A stretch of DNA of 64,000 bases from Sutterella sp. (GTDB lineage: Bacteria; Pseudomonadota; Gammaproteobacteria; Burkholderiales; Burkholderiaceae_F), in contig JAHHRF010000004.1 of the NCBI GenBank assembly GCA_020025955.1, positions 1 to 64,000 on the forward strand, given 5' to 3'. Positions 23,825-32,582 of the stretch are shown piece after piece. A program made the position numbers and the translations under genes. The notes under the pieces are model-generated. The model searched no databases and was not told the DNA's origin. It saw only the letters and a program-made list of their open reading frames with translations. The first letter of the stretch is position 1. The number at the start of each line of letters is the position of its first letter.

Positions 23825-26521
23825 ATGAAACGAACAACAATCTACACCGCCCTCGCTTTAGCACTGACCAGTTCGGTGAGCACCGCCTATGGCGCTGAAC
23901 TCGCTAACTCGCTTGTCTATGTCCCGGGTGAGAGCACGGTGGCACTTGATAATGTCAATGTTAAATGTGAAGGCGCTACGGTAGATGTTGGTAGTGACGA
24001 ACTGACGCCGGGTGGCTTCTTAGTGAACTTCACCAAAGAGAAAGTGGCTCTCCCGGGTAATAACACCGTGGTGGTGAACGGGACCACCAAGGTTGAACTC
24101 AAGAACATCAACTTCCAAGATCCTAAAGGGAAAGCCAATTGGAATCACCAAGCCAATGGTTTAGGGGTAAAGAGCACCCAAAATCTTAAAGAGCTCAAGC
24201 CTAGACCGTCGACGAGCGTCACCTATAAAAAAGCGGTCGACGTTACGATGGAAAACAGCACGGTTGGTGTTAAAGGTAAGCTCAATGGGATTTCCAACTA
24301 CCAAAAGTGCGCCCAGTCCACGCTCATGACGTTTGAAGACGATGTGAACGTGACGATTAAGGGTGTTAATACCGCTCAGGCTGCTGCACCGAGCTCCGAA
24401 GTGTTTGTCACGGGGGTTAGTGCGGCGTATGGCGTAACCACCTTTAAGAAAGACCTTAAGATTAACATCGAAGACAGCCACACGAAGCGCACCCGTGGGC
24501 TCTGGACGGGCTCTGGCGGTACTCAACTGATTGTCGACGGTAAGGCGACTGTGACGGGACACTTCGAAAACCGCGAACCTGCCAACCATGATTATGATAG
24601 TGCTGCCTTCTATGTGAATGGTTCGGGCTCTGGTGCCAATAAGCCTGGTATCACCGTTGGGTCGGCTCACTACGAGGGTGACAAAGACGATGGCGCCATT
24701 TTTGTTAAGGGGAAGAATGCTCACTTTACCCTGAAGGGCGACGGCACCTCGGTCATCAAGGGGCGCACCACGCACTATCACTCCGGGACCATTGATTTAT
24801 CGTTTAAGGATAAGGACTCGTTATATCGTTCGAACATTTCGTCGTATCACTGGGGCGCTAAAAAACGATTTGGCGATCTTCCCGCTGACGACCCTGAGGC
24901 GTTAAAGCGACGCAAGGGCATGGTGATCAACTTAAAGTTTGAAAATGCCGCGAAGTGGGAAGTGATTGACCAGGTCGACTGGATCACGACGCTTGACTTA
25001 ACCGACGGCGGTAAGGTTGTATTCGACAACACCGAAGGTACGGTGGGTAAGGAACTTCGTCTTGAAAACTTTGTGAGCACGACCGAAGCGCCGGCGAAGC
25101 GTGGCTCCATCACCTTTACGACCGATTTGGCCAATAAGACGACGGACTGGCTTCATATTCGAAACCAGGACGCTGATAGCACGAACTTCCTCACCGCCAA
25201 CATCGATTGGACGGGGAATGATAGTGATGCGCTCTATTTGGAAAGCCCGTTAATCGTTCAGAATAACGGGACCTTGACGGTTTTAAATAAAGACAACGAA
25301 AACAAGTACTTGCGCAATGGTACGGAAGACTGGCACTTAACCTTTGTGCCGGAAGCCGAGAGCGCAACCTTTGACTTTACGAGCGAAGAAGCCCGTAAAG
25401 ACACCACCAAGACCGTAGGGACGGGTGCCGGTAAGTGGTACTTAATGCGCGCGAAGCCGGAGCAACCGCCTGTGGTGCCTCCTGTGACGCCGACTCAACC
25501 GGGTACGGGTGAAACCACCACGCCGAGCACGGGTGGTCCGGGCACGGGCGGTTCTACCGCGGGTTCGAGTGGTACGCGACCGACCCCTGGTGGCTCCACT
25601 GCGGGTACGGGTGGCTCTACCACGGGCACGGGTGGCACGACGCCGGCAGTGTTGCCGGTTGCCGATGCTTCTCACGTGAAGCTTTTGCCGAACGCTCTCT
25701 GGTGGGGTGATATCGACACCTATGACGAACGTGTGGGTGGGCTCTATGCCAACAGTCCCAACCGTAGCCTCTGGCTCCGCCTTAAGGGTGACTTGGCTAA
25801 GGACAAGAAGCCTAACGCGAAGACCCGTGGTGTGATGGCGCAGTTCGGTGCAGAACGTGCATTGGGCGACAGCTTCTGGCGTGGCACCCTCTTTGGGGAA
25901 GCCCGTCAGGCGAAGTCGACCTTTGACGATGAGGACTCGATCAAGTTGAAGCGTTGGGGCGTGGGCCTTATCTTGACCCGCTCGGAAGAACAGGTCTATT
26001 GGGACTTCGTGGCTCGTTGGGCGCATGACAAGTTCACGATCCGCAACCAGAATGAGTCGGTTTCGGTGAAGGGTAACAACCTTTACTTGTCCGCGGAAAC
26101 GGGTCGTCGCTTCATCAACAAGCGCCAGTGGTTCGCAGAACCGCAGTTGCAGGTTACGTACACGCGTCAAACGCTCAAGGACTATGCCTTGGCGGGTCAG
26201 ACCGTGAAGACCGATGCCTTGTCGGGGATTGGTGTTCGCTTAGGTGTGAAGTTGGGCGTTGATCGTGCTCGCTACAAGCTCTGGGTTCGTGGCGACTTGC
26301 TCCCGCGCTTTGGTTCGAGTAACACCACCACGGTGGCTCAGGCGAACTTTGCTTCCGAAACGCTCTCTAGCCGCCAGCGTGGCTTAGGTTGGGATGTGGG
26401 TGTGGGCGGTAGCCGCTTCCTCAACCCGACGTGGCGTGTCGCCGGGAGTGCCTTCTTGACGAAGATGCCGGATGCGAAGCCCTCGCTTCGCGCTCAGGTG
26501 AGCGTACAAAAGCTCTTCTAA
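23825..26521 (+). CDS. Large autotransporter with Pro/Gly/Thr linker
   Basis: An 898-residue type Va secreted protein. It has a signal peptide (residues 1-23, cleavage after AYG), then a passenger of about 515 residues with the Asn/Thr/Gly-rich, repeated beta-strand character of AIDA/pertactin-like helices. A low-complexity linker near residues 545-610 is built of TGG/GST/PGG units. The barrel (about 280 residues) begins near LWLRLKGDL and ends in the terminal aromatic VQKLF. The passenger has no recognised catalytic motif, so adhesion or aggregation is likely but unproven. Codon use in the barrel half (GGT, CGT, GAA) suggests high expression. The G10 tract upstream suggests variable expression. 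Confidence 0.85.
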   Translation: MKRTTIYTALALALTSSVSTAYGAELANSLVYVPGESTVALDNVNVKCEGATVDVGSDELTPGGFLVNFTKEKVALPGNNTVVVNGTTKVELKNINFQDPKGKANWNHQANGLGVKSTQNLKELKPRPSTSVTYKKAVDVTMENSTVGVKGKLNGISNYQKCAQSTLMTFEDDVNVTIKGVNTAQAAAPSSEVFVTGVSAAYGVTTFKKDLKINIEDSHTKRTRGLWTGSGGTQLIVDGKATVTGHFENREPANHDYDSAAFYVNGSGSGANKPGITVGSAHYEGDKDDGAIFVKGKNAHFTLKGDGTSVIKGRTTHYHSGTIDLSFKDKDSLYRSNISSYHWGAKKRFGDLPADDPEALKRRKGMVINLKFENAAKWEVIDQVDWITTLDLTDGGKVVFDNTEGTVGKELRLENFVSTTEAPAKRGSITFTTDLANKTTDWLHIRNQDADSTNFLTANIDWTGNDSDALYLESPLIVQNNGTLTVLNKDNENKYLRNGTEDWHLTFVPEAESATFDFTSEEARKDTTKTVGTGAGKWYLMRAKPEQPPVVPPVTPTQPGTGETTTPSTGGPGTGGSTAGSSGTRPTPGGSTAGTGGSTTGTGGTTPAVLPVADASHVKLLPNALWWGDIDTYDERVGGLYANSPNRSLWLRLKGDLAKDKKPNAKTRGVMAQFGAERALGDSFWRGTLFGEARQAKSTFDDEDSIKLKRWGVGLILTRSEEQVYWDFVARWAHDKFTIRNQNESVSVKGNNLYLSAETGRRFINKRQWFAEPQLQVTYTRQTLKDYALAGQTVKTDALSGIGVRLGVKLGVDRARYKLWVRGDLLPRFGSSNTTTVAQANFASETLSSRQRGLGWDVGVGGSRFLNPTWRVAGSAFLTKMPDAKPSLRAQVSVQKLF

Positions 26522-26542
26522 GTAAGCTAACGCGAAAAACAC

Positions 26543-26592
26543 GAAACCCTTGTTGCTCTGAAAATGTGAGTAACAAGGGTTTTCTTTTTTCT
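26543..26592 (+). terminator. Terminator of the large autotransporter
   Basis: A 15-bp stem with one mismatch (AAACCCTTGTTGCTC with GAGTAACAAGGGTTT), an 8-base loop and TTCTTTTTT. Confidence 0.9.
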
Positions 26593-26614
26593 ACGGACGG
26601 TCAACGTCCGTTCT

Positions 26615-27151
26615 TTATCGACCTAAGCCGTTGGGGAACATCTCGCGGCATAGCGCCGTGAGGATCTCGGCATCCAACAGGGCCCCGTGCTTGACGCGAC
26701 TCGACGTGTCGACAGAAAAGTGCGAGCAAAGGGCATTGAGGGAGTGACTCGGTGTTTCCACATGTCGACGGGCCCAGCGCAGGGTACAAAACACGTCACA
26801 GCCGACGTCTTCAAACGTGGGGTGCTGGGTTTGGGCCAATTCGTGATTTAAGAACCCCATGTCAAAGGTGGCATTGTGAGCAATCAAGGTGCGCCCCTTT
26901 ACAAAGGCTAAGAGCTCGGGGGCGATGTCGGCAAAGCGTGGCTTGTCGGCTAAGAACTGGGTGCTCAACCCGTGGACACGCTGGGCACTATAGGGCACCG
27001 AGCGCTCTGGGTTCACATAGGCGTGGAAGGATTTCAGGATATTGAAGTGTTCGTCCACCAGAACGGCACCGATTTCGCAGAGGCGATCGCCTCGACGATA
27101 ACTCAGTCCCGTGGTTTCCGTATCGATAATCACGTACGGGGCAGTAGCCAT
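26615..27151 (-). CDS. DnaQ-like 3'-5' exonuclease
   Basis: A 178-residue DEDDh exonuclease. Exo I is IDTETTGL (residues 9-16), Exo II is NATFDMGFLN (around residue 92), and Exo III is HGALLDAE near residue 155, supplying the catalytic His and Asp. DnaQ (Pol III epsilon) family proteins proofread during replication. This protein is shorter than E. coli DnaQ (243 residues) and lacks most of the C-terminal polymerase-binding tail. It could be the organism's epsilon subunit or an accessory proofreader. No rnhA lies next to it, although that pairing is common for dnaQ. Its end lies 23 bases from the converging autotransporter terminator. Confidence 0.8.
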   Translation of the reverse strand: MATAPYVIIDTETTGLSYRRGDRLCEIGAVLVDEHFNILKSFHAYVNPERSVPYSAQRVHGLSTQFLADKPRFADIAPELLAFVKGRTLIAHNATFDMGFLNHELAQTQHPTFEDVGCDVFCTLRWARRHVETPSHSLNALCSHFSVDTSSRVKHGALLDAEILTALCREMFPNGLGR

Positions 27152-27251
27152 GATGACATCCTCGAAAGAGTCGTTTTAACCCCGACAGTATACCGAAGCC
27201 CCACGTCAACGCTTGTCGCACTTGAACGAGGGGCTCTTTTTTTGAATACGT

Positions 27252-27548
27252 TTAGCGCCCAAAACGACGCCCCGCCAAGGCAATGGCTACGGCAGCCGTT
27301 ACGTCAATCGCCACCCATAAGGGGCGAGAGAGGTAAAGCGGAAAGAGGGGATTGAAGACCAAGGCCATAAAGCCAAATGCCCAGCCTAAGAGCGGTTCAC
27401 GGTCTTTGAAGGCGAGAAACGCGAGCGCAGCAAACGCCAGCGTACTCGTTAAACGCACCAGCGTGTAAAACCCATATGGCAACGGCGCCAAGGCCACAAC
27501 CAGTAAGGCGGCAGCGATATAGAAAATCAGTTTAGGAATCGACAACAT
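27252..27548 (-). CDS. Small multi-pass membrane protein, DUF6804-like
   Basis: A 98-residue protein consisting of four hydrophobic segments, including FYIAAALLVVALAPLPYGFY and LGWAFGFMALVFNPLFPLYL, with few charges except a basic C terminus (GRRFGR). The PLPYGFYTLVR and FNPLFPLYLSR blocks match my memory of the DUF6804 group, whose function is unknown. ATG 27548 is preferred because the family begins just before the first hydrophobic helix; an upstream ATG at 27578 adds ten polar residues. Neither start has a clear Shine-Dalgarno sequence. Confidence 0.6.
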   Translation of the reverse strand: MLSIPKLIFYIAAALLVVALAPLPYGFYTLVRLTSTLAFAALAFLAFKDREPLLGWAFGFMALVFNPLFPLYLSRPLWVAIDVTAAVAIALAGRRFGR

Positions 27549-27925
27549 AATGGGGCTGGGCGATAAAGCGGACCGCATAAGGGCTCACAAAAAGGTGGGC
27601 GAGGGTAGAAATTGCCCAAATGGTAGTGGAAAACGCGCGCGAGGGATAAGAGGGGTTTCACTTGAGAGATTTTGTGTAGATTTTTGCAAAACCCCAGAGC
27701 GAGAGGCGTTTCCGTGAAGTGTCGGTAGCGCTTCTGATTGTTGAAAAAATCCCGTGGTCAATACGAAATGTCCTAAAGAGGCCTTATCGCTTTTCTGACT
27801 TGCTTCACAGGCGGTTTGGCGCTATGGTTTTCAAAAGCGCTGACGTCTACCGCCCCATAGGATAAGAGGATTTGGAGCGTCGTCATTTTGTGTATCTGAC
27901 TAACTTTCCCTTAGGAGAGAAGGGT

Positions 27926-28546
27926 ATGGAAGCGTATCGAAATGCCGCCATGACGAGTGCCAAATCGGCTTGGCAACATTGGCAAAGTGGTTTACCGGCG
28001 AAGTCGTTGGTGATGACACGAGAAGATGCCTCGGGGTTGCTGGATGTGATCACCAAAGAAGCCCATGGGGATTTACGCCTCGTGTCACGCATTCACTTTG
28101 AGGGGGGTCTTCCCTCGGGGCTTTTCCCGGCGATGGAACGGGTCTTGGGAACGCTCGCGCGCCAAGAAGGGGCACCGAAACTCCTTCAGCAAAGTCTGTG
28201 TGACTTACAGGACTTGGCGGAAGTTTATGGGGTAGGGCTTAAAAATTTACCGCTCGACGAAACCTGCCCACGCGGTTTGGTGGAAAGTGGTGGGCTCGCC
28301 TACGACATGGCTCACCTCTTTGAAGAAGTGGGTGGGGCTTGTGCCTGTGCACGACTCGTCTGGGTGCTTTGCCTCTCGGGACTCGATACGCTCCCCAAGC
28401 ATGAACTCGCAGCCTTACTCGGAGGCTTAAAGCGTGCGCATCAAAATAGTGTCCCCGTCTTAGTGTTAGCCGAAGGGTCTGACGCGTTGCGCCACACCAT
28501 GGGGGAAGCACAACCCTATTCCGAGCGCCTCTTTGAGTTTGTGTGA
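27926..28546 (+). CDS. Degenerate AAA/ORC1-like ATPase, no Walker motifs
   Basis: A 206-residue protein whose order of segments follows the N-terminal domain of stand-alone AAA (ORC1/Cdc6-type) ATPases. GLPAKSLVMTREDASGLLDVI stands where these proteins have the GLRGVGKTVLL Walker A loop, in broken-up form here (TREDASGLL). LVWVLCLSGLD occupies the usual LLLIDELQ Walker B position, and GEAQPYSERLFEF matches their GEAKSYAERLF block. Both nucleotide-binding motifs are lost and the protein stops after that block, so the C-terminal winged-helix part is missing. ATG 27926 has AGGAG 8 bases upstream; TTG 27872 would add 18 residues. It is either a dead ATPase with a binding role or a decaying gene. 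Confidence 0.5.
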   Translation: MEAYRNAAMTSAKSAWQHWQSGLPAKSLVMTREDASGLLDVITKEAHGDLRLVSRIHFEGGLPSGLFPAMERVLGTLARQEGAPKLLQQSLCDLQDLAEVYGVGLKNLPLDETCPRGLVESGGLAYDMAHLFEEVGGACACARLVWVLCLSGLDTLPKHELAALLGGLKRAHQNSVPVLVLAEGSDALRHTMGEAQPYSERLFEFV

Positions 28547-28670
28547 GAGCGTGGAGTTTTACTAATAGAAGCAAAAGGCTTATTAGCTAGGGTTTTCGTC
28601 CTTTTTTTCTTTGTGTATAAGTCGAACTCAATGAAAAATCTGGAATTCTTGTTGATATGAGTAGAGATTG

Positions 28671-28697
28671 CTAGTAGTATTGTTACTAGTAATACTA
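28671..28697. promoter_or_regulatory. Palindromic operator candidate
   Basis: TAGTATT (28675-28681) and AATACTA (28691-28697) form a 7-bp inverted repeat enclosing the smaller palindrome TACTAGTA, with CTAG at both outer edges. It ends 30 bases before the ATG of the AlbA_2-type regulator. Confidence 0.5.
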
Positions 28698-28727
28698 GAT
28701 AAATTCCAATTGAACGAGGCAATCGAT

Positions 28728-30059
28728 ATGGAAGAAAGTCAACAAGTCGAATTTAAACGAGAGTACACAGAGGACATTAAGCGTACCGTTATTGCGTTTG
28801 CTAATGGTATCGGGGGCAAGATTTATATCGGCATCAATGACGACGGCTCGGTCCGAGGCGTGGAAGACGTTGATGAAGTGACAACGCAAGTGATGAACAA
28901 TCTTCGCGATGCGATTCGCCCCGATGTAATGATGTTTGTCGGTATTCGTTCGGAAGTGATGGAAGGCAAGTCCATCCTTTGCCTGACAGTCGAACAGGGC
29001 ACGGCTCGTCCCTATTACTTGCGCTCTAAAGGAGTCCGACCTGAAGGCGTCCTGGTGCGACAAGGGGTGGCTACGGTGCATGCGAGTGAAGGGGCGATTA
29101 TCGCCATGATTAAAGAGACCACTGGCGACAGTTTTGAAAACAACCGTGCACGTAATCAGCAACTCACTTTTGATGTGGCCACTTCCGTCTTTGATAAAGC
29201 GGGCATTCTTTTTGAAGAAGCTCAAAAGAAAACGTTAGGGTTGATTGGAAGCGATGGAACGTATACGAATTTGGCGTTATTGCTTTCTGATCAATGCGAG
29301 CACACGATTAAAGTGGCGCGTTTTCGTGGGAATAAGAAAACGGAAATACGAGCTCGCAAGGAGTTTGGCGGGTCACTCTTTGCCCAAATGATGGGAGTTA
29401 AAGAATTCATTGATGAATACAACTACGTCGGCTCGAAGATTGGGGAACTGCGTCGCGTTGATCAATATGACTATCCGATAGATGCCATTCGTGAAGCCTT
29501 ACTCAATGCGATTGTTCATCGTGAATATGGGCTGACGGGGTCAACCTTGGTTAGCCTCTACGATGACCGACTTGAAATCATTACCTTAGGGGGTTTGGTT
29601 AATTCGATCTCGTTTGAAGAGATTTTGCTCGGGGTGTCATTGACGCGTAATCCCAAATTAGCCAAGGTGTTTTATCGAGTGGGCTTGGTTGAGGCGTATG
29701 GCATTGGGTTACGACGAATCTTTGATGATTATTCGGACCATACTGTAGAGCCCAAGCTTGACGTCACGCCCAATGCCTTTAAAATCACGCTCCCCAATGT
29801 GAATTATCAAGAGCCTGTTGAAATCGATGACTTCTTAGCGACGAGTCGAGTTGATTGGATGGGATCCGCGGTGACTGACCCGCGTAAGCTCAAGGTCTTG
29901 GAACTCCTCAAGGCAAAGGGGCGCATCGTGCGTCCTGATGTGGATGAGTTGCTACACATCAGTCAGAGTGCCTCGAGCACTTTGATTCGAGAAATGCTCT
30001 CGGCTGGGTACATCCGCAAAGCGGGCTCAGGTCGCCTCGTGCATTACGTACTGGCCTAA
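28728..30059 (+). CDS. AlbA_2 (Schlafen-like) ATP-binding regulator
   Basis: A 443-residue protein. The N-terminal AlbA_2/AAA_4-type domain begins with ESQQVEFKREYTEDIKRTV, followed by FANGIGGKIYIGINDDG and a GVLVRQG segment. The middle holds a GHKL-like C-terminal half (REALLNAIVHREY, DDRLEIITLGGL, GIGLRRIF). A winged-helix ends the protein (LLHISQSASSTLIREMLSAGYI). Proteins of this build are predicted transcriptional regulators or nucleic-acid binders and often lie near mobile or defence genes. ATG 28728, with GAGG 9 bases upstream, is chosen over a hydrophobic extension from 28668. It appears more AT-rich than its neighbours, suggesting acquisition. Confidence 0.8.
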   Translation: MEESQQVEFKREYTEDIKRTVIAFANGIGGKIYIGINDDGSVRGVEDVDEVTTQVMNNLRDAIRPDVMMFVGIRSEVMEGKSILCLTVEQGTARPYYLRSKGVRPEGVLVRQGVATVHASEGAIIAMIKETTGDSFENNRARNQQLTFDVATSVFDKAGILFEEAQKKTLGLIGSDGTYTNLALLLSDQCEHTIKVARFRGNKKTEIRARKEFGGSLFAQMMGVKEFIDEYNYVGSKIGELRRVDQYDYPIDAIREALLNAIVHREYGLTGSTLVSLYDDRLEIITLGGLVNSISFEEILLGVSLTRNPKLAKVFYRVGLVEAYGIGLRRIFDDYSDHTVEPKLDVTPNAFKITLPNVNYQEPVEIDDFLATSRVDWMGSAVTDPRKLKVLELLKAKGRIVRPDVDELLHISQSASSTLIREMLSAGYIRKAGSGRLVHYVLA

Positions 30060-30069
30060 CAAAAGCAAA

Positions 30070-30100
30070 GAGCCTAGCGCTTACTTAAAGCGTTAGGCTC
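30070..30100. terminator. Bidirectional terminator
   Basis: A 13-bp stem with one non-Watson-Crick pair (GAGCCTAGCGCTT with AAGCGTTAGGCTC) between the plus-strand regulator gene and the minus-strand tmRNA gene. Confidence 0.8.
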
Positions 30101-30107
30101 TTAAACT

Positions 30108-30457
30108 TGGTGGAGGCGGCGGGAGTTGAACCCGCGTCCGAAAACCTTTTTCTGTCGGATCTACATGTGTAGCTGATTCATTTAGATCTTATTGTGGACC
30201 CTGCCAGTCAGCAGGCCGGTACACAACCAGTCTTCTAAATTTCGGAATATCGCCAAAGACACTCGATAAACCTAGTCGCTGTTAAATAATACTGCGGTCC
30301 GAACCAGTGACCAATCGGGGCAGTATCCCGCTAATTAAGCAGCGAGAGCGAAACGCTTGTTGTTGGCGTTTATAAGTTTGCTGTTTATTTACGAGGTGAC
30401 AGCACCTCGACATGCACCGTACAGCGTCCGTGTCCCCGTCGAAACCAAGGCGCCCCC
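30108..30457 (-). ncRNA. ssrA: tmRNA
   Basis: Transfer-messenger RNA of about 350 nt that rescues stalled ribosomes. The 5' end reads GGGGGCGCCTTGGTTTCGAC and the 3' end is the T-arm/acceptor GTTCAACTCCCGCCGCCTCC followed by ACCA, so CCA is encoded. The tag frame lies at 30335-30367 on the minus strand and encodes ANNKRFALAA followed by TAA. The ALAA end is the usual protease signal. The gene has its own promoter and a bidirectional terminator. Confidence 0.95.
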
Positions 30458-30476
30458 GAAATCTGTAGGATTTTTT

Positions 30477-30505
30477 ATTATACCTGAAGCGACCGGCTTT
30501 GGAAA
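30477..30505 (-). promoter_or_regulatory. tmRNA promoter
   Basis: A perfect TATAAT (minus strand, 30477-30482) with TTTCCA 17 bases upstream (30500-30505). The -10 lies about 20 bases before the mature tmRNA 5' end. It overlaps the first bases past the gph stop region. Confidence 0.7.
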
Positions 30506-30507
30506 AT

Positions 30508-31170
30508 TTAGCCTTGAAAGGACCGTACCCAGACTAAAACGTCCTCGGGCGTGAGCGAAATATGGTCACTGTGGCAGTCTTCCAACGCGATGGGGCAATA
30601 CCCCCAGCCCACCACCGTGGCGGGCATGCCAGCGTTTTTCGCAGCTACCATGTCGCGTAAATCGTCCCCCGCGTAGAGCGTACGTTGGGGGTCAACGTCT
30701 AAGCGTCGAGCGGCTTCCAAGAGCCCTGCGGGGTCAGGCTTCATGGCGGAGCCCTCACTATCTGACCCAATCACCACCTCAAAGAAGTCTCCGAGCCCCA
30801 TCCCGTTGACGACATCGATGGCAAAGCGCTCGTACTTATTGGTCATGACCCCTAAGCGAACACCGGACTCTTTTAAGGCCGTCAAAAGGGGAACGATGCC
30901 AGGGTAGACGGTGGTATCACGCGTGGGATACGCACTGTACTCCTCTAAAAACGCGGCACGAAGGCGCTCGTAATCGGCGTCGCCTGGGTGCTGGTCAAAG
31001 GCTTTCCCAACGAGCCCAGGGGCGCCTTTCCCCGCATAGGGGGCAAGAAGCTGGGTGTCTAAGGGCTCGAGCCCCTCACGCTCACGAACGCGATTGATAG
31101 CGCCCACCAAATCGGGGGCGGAGTCAACGAGCGTACCATCCAGGTCAAAAAGGAAAGCAAGAGGCGTCAT
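30508..31170 (-). CDS. gph: Phosphoglycolate phosphatase
   Basis: A 220-residue HAD-superfamily phosphatase. All four HAD motifs are present: DLDGTLVDS (residues 9-17, nucleophile Asp), MTNK, KPDP and GDDLRDM. The cap insertion after motif I (residues about 20-85) fits the Gph/PGP group, which removes 2-phosphoglycolate arising from DNA repair and oxidative damage. Related HAD phosphatases with other sugar-phosphate substrates cannot be excluded. It lies between the ompA-like gene and the tmRNA, all on the minus strand. A terminator at 31235-31275 separates it from ompA, though read-through is possible. Confidence 0.82.
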   Translation of the reverse strand: MTPLAFLFDLDGTLVDSAPDLVGAINRVREREGLEPLDTQLLAPYAGKGAPGLVGKAFDQHPGDADYERLRAAFLEEYSAYPTRDTTVYPGIVPLLTALKESGVRLGVMTNKYERFAIDVVNGMGLGDFFEVVIGSDSEGSAMKPDPAGLLEAARRLDVDPQRTLYAGDDLRDMVAAKNAGMPATVVGWGYCPIALEDCHSDHISLTPEDVLVWVRSFQG

Positions 31171-31234
31171 GAGAGGGACCTTGAAAAAGGGTAAAGAGGA
31201 GGGCTAGTGCAAAGGATAACAAAAGCACCCAAGA

Positions 31235-31275
31235 CAAAAGAAAACCCCCGAAGAATCGAGATCCTTTCGGGGGTT
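31235..31275 (-). terminator. Terminator of the ompA-like gene
   Basis: A 10-bp perfect stem (AACCCCCGAA with TTCGGGGGTT), a 13-base loop and a minus-strand TTTTCTTTTG tail. Confidence 0.9.
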
Positions 31276-31322
31276 GGCTAATTGAGAGAGGCGCCCAAAA
31301 GAAGGGGCACCGTCATCAACAA

Positions 31323-31973
31323 TTAGTTGCTACGCGTACCGACGACTTCGACGACAGCGCGACGGTTCGGAGCCAAGCACTTGACGAGGTCAGCCTTGGA
31401 AGCGATTTCCGTGCCCTTGGCAGGGTTCGGGCAGCTAACGACCGGTTCGGCCTTGCCCTTGCCTTCAACAGCGATCACGCCAGCGGGAACACCCTTGCTT
31501 TCGAGGTAAGCGGCAACAGCCTGAGCACGCTTAACGGAGAGCTTCTGGTTGAAAGCGTCGGAACCGATGCGGTCGGTGTAACCGGTAGCCATGAAGACTT
31601 CGATCTGAACACCAGCGAGCTGGCTGACGAGGTCGTCAAGGATGTACATGGCTTCAGGACGGAGGTCAGCCTTGCCGAAAGCGAAGAGCGTATCGGTAGC
31701 CAAGGTCACCTTTTCGGCAACAGCCACAACGGGAGCCGGAGCGGAGCAAACAGCCTTGTCGAGGATGTCAGCGTCGCAAGCGCAACCGTCGCCGTTCAAG
31801 CCAGCGGCTTCAGCGAGGGCGGGCGTCCAGGAACCGGTGCGCCAGCAGAGACCGAAGTTGCTCTTCACAACCTGACCGTCACGGGAGTGAACGTAGGGGG
31901 TGTCAGCAGCGAAAGCAGAGCTAGCGACTAACGTGGCAGCGACGAGGCCGCAGATCTTCAAAGAAGTTTTCAT
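31323..31973 (-). CDS. ompA: OmpA-family outer-membrane protein
   Basis: A 216-residue exported protein: signal peptide (residues 1-22, ending ASSAFA), a short cysteine-containing N-terminal region (GLCWRTGSW, GDGCACD), and a C-terminal OmpA peptidoglycan-binding domain (LFAFGKADLRPEA...ATGYTDRIGSDAFNQKLSVKRA...NRRAVVEV). This short form, without the eight-stranded barrel, is common beside gyrA in betaproteobacteria and anchors the outer membrane to peptidoglycan. Codon choice suggests very high expression. ATG 31973 is preferred to an upstream in-frame ATG at 32030, since the signal peptide starts here and GAGG lies 11 bases before it. Confidence 0.88.
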   Translation of the reverse strand: MKTSLKICGLVAATLVASSAFAADTPYVHSRDGQVVKSNFGLCWRTGSWTPALAEAAGLNGDGCACDADILDKAVCSAPAPVVAVAEKVTLATDTLFAFGKADLRPEAMYILDDLVSQLAGVQIEVFMATGYTDRIGSDAFNQKLSVKRAQAVAAYLESKGVPAGVIAVEGKGKAEPVVSCPNPAKGTEIASKADLVKCLAPNRRAVVEVVGTRSN

Positions 31974-32582
31974 TTTGTTGTAGTCCTCAAAAAGTTCGTA
32001 AAACTTGAACAGGCCAGCAAGTTTATCCATGGCCTATGTTTTGTCTGTTCCCAATTGAGATCAACACGTCACTGAACGGGCCGAGCGGCTGGGGGCAAAC
32101 CAAGTTTGTAAGTGAGACAAAACATGGGATAAGAACTTTTCTTTCCCACGGTCATCCTCATTGTGGCAGAAAGCACTAAGGCTTTCCACTAGAGGGGCTA
32201 AGGATACTCGATTTTTCAGTGAGTTGCCTTGTTTTTTGCTAAGGGCAATCAACTAGATGAGACGAGGGAATTCAATTTATTCCCTATTACTCATAGGGTT
32301 AGCCCTGTTGCCCTAGTGCAACATATTGGGCAGGGCTAAGTGGGATTTTGTGTGGTACTCGAGGGATTTAACCTTTTTCACGATTGGACAAAAATGGGGG
32401 GAAAGTCCCCCCTCAAGAAGTGGTAAAATTGACAGGTTAAAGCGCGGGTTTTTACGCCCGCTGAGTTGACTGATTTTCAGAACATTGAGTCAAAGCCATC
32501 CAGTCCCTAAGCGTGGGACCCTGAGGAGAAGCTATGTTTCCCTCACGAATGCGATGCGCCTTTGAGCAACAAGGAACCATTC
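31974..32582. other. Divergent ompA-gyrA intergenic region
   Basis: About 600 bases without a convincing gene. Near the gyrA side are a 6-bp G/C hairpin (GGGGGG-AAAGT-CCCCCC, 32396-32412), a TTGACA hexamer at 32429-32434 and a GCGGG/CCCGC hairpin directly after it. No good -10 lies 17 bases from that TTGACA, so the gyrA promoter remains undefined. Confidence 0.4.
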
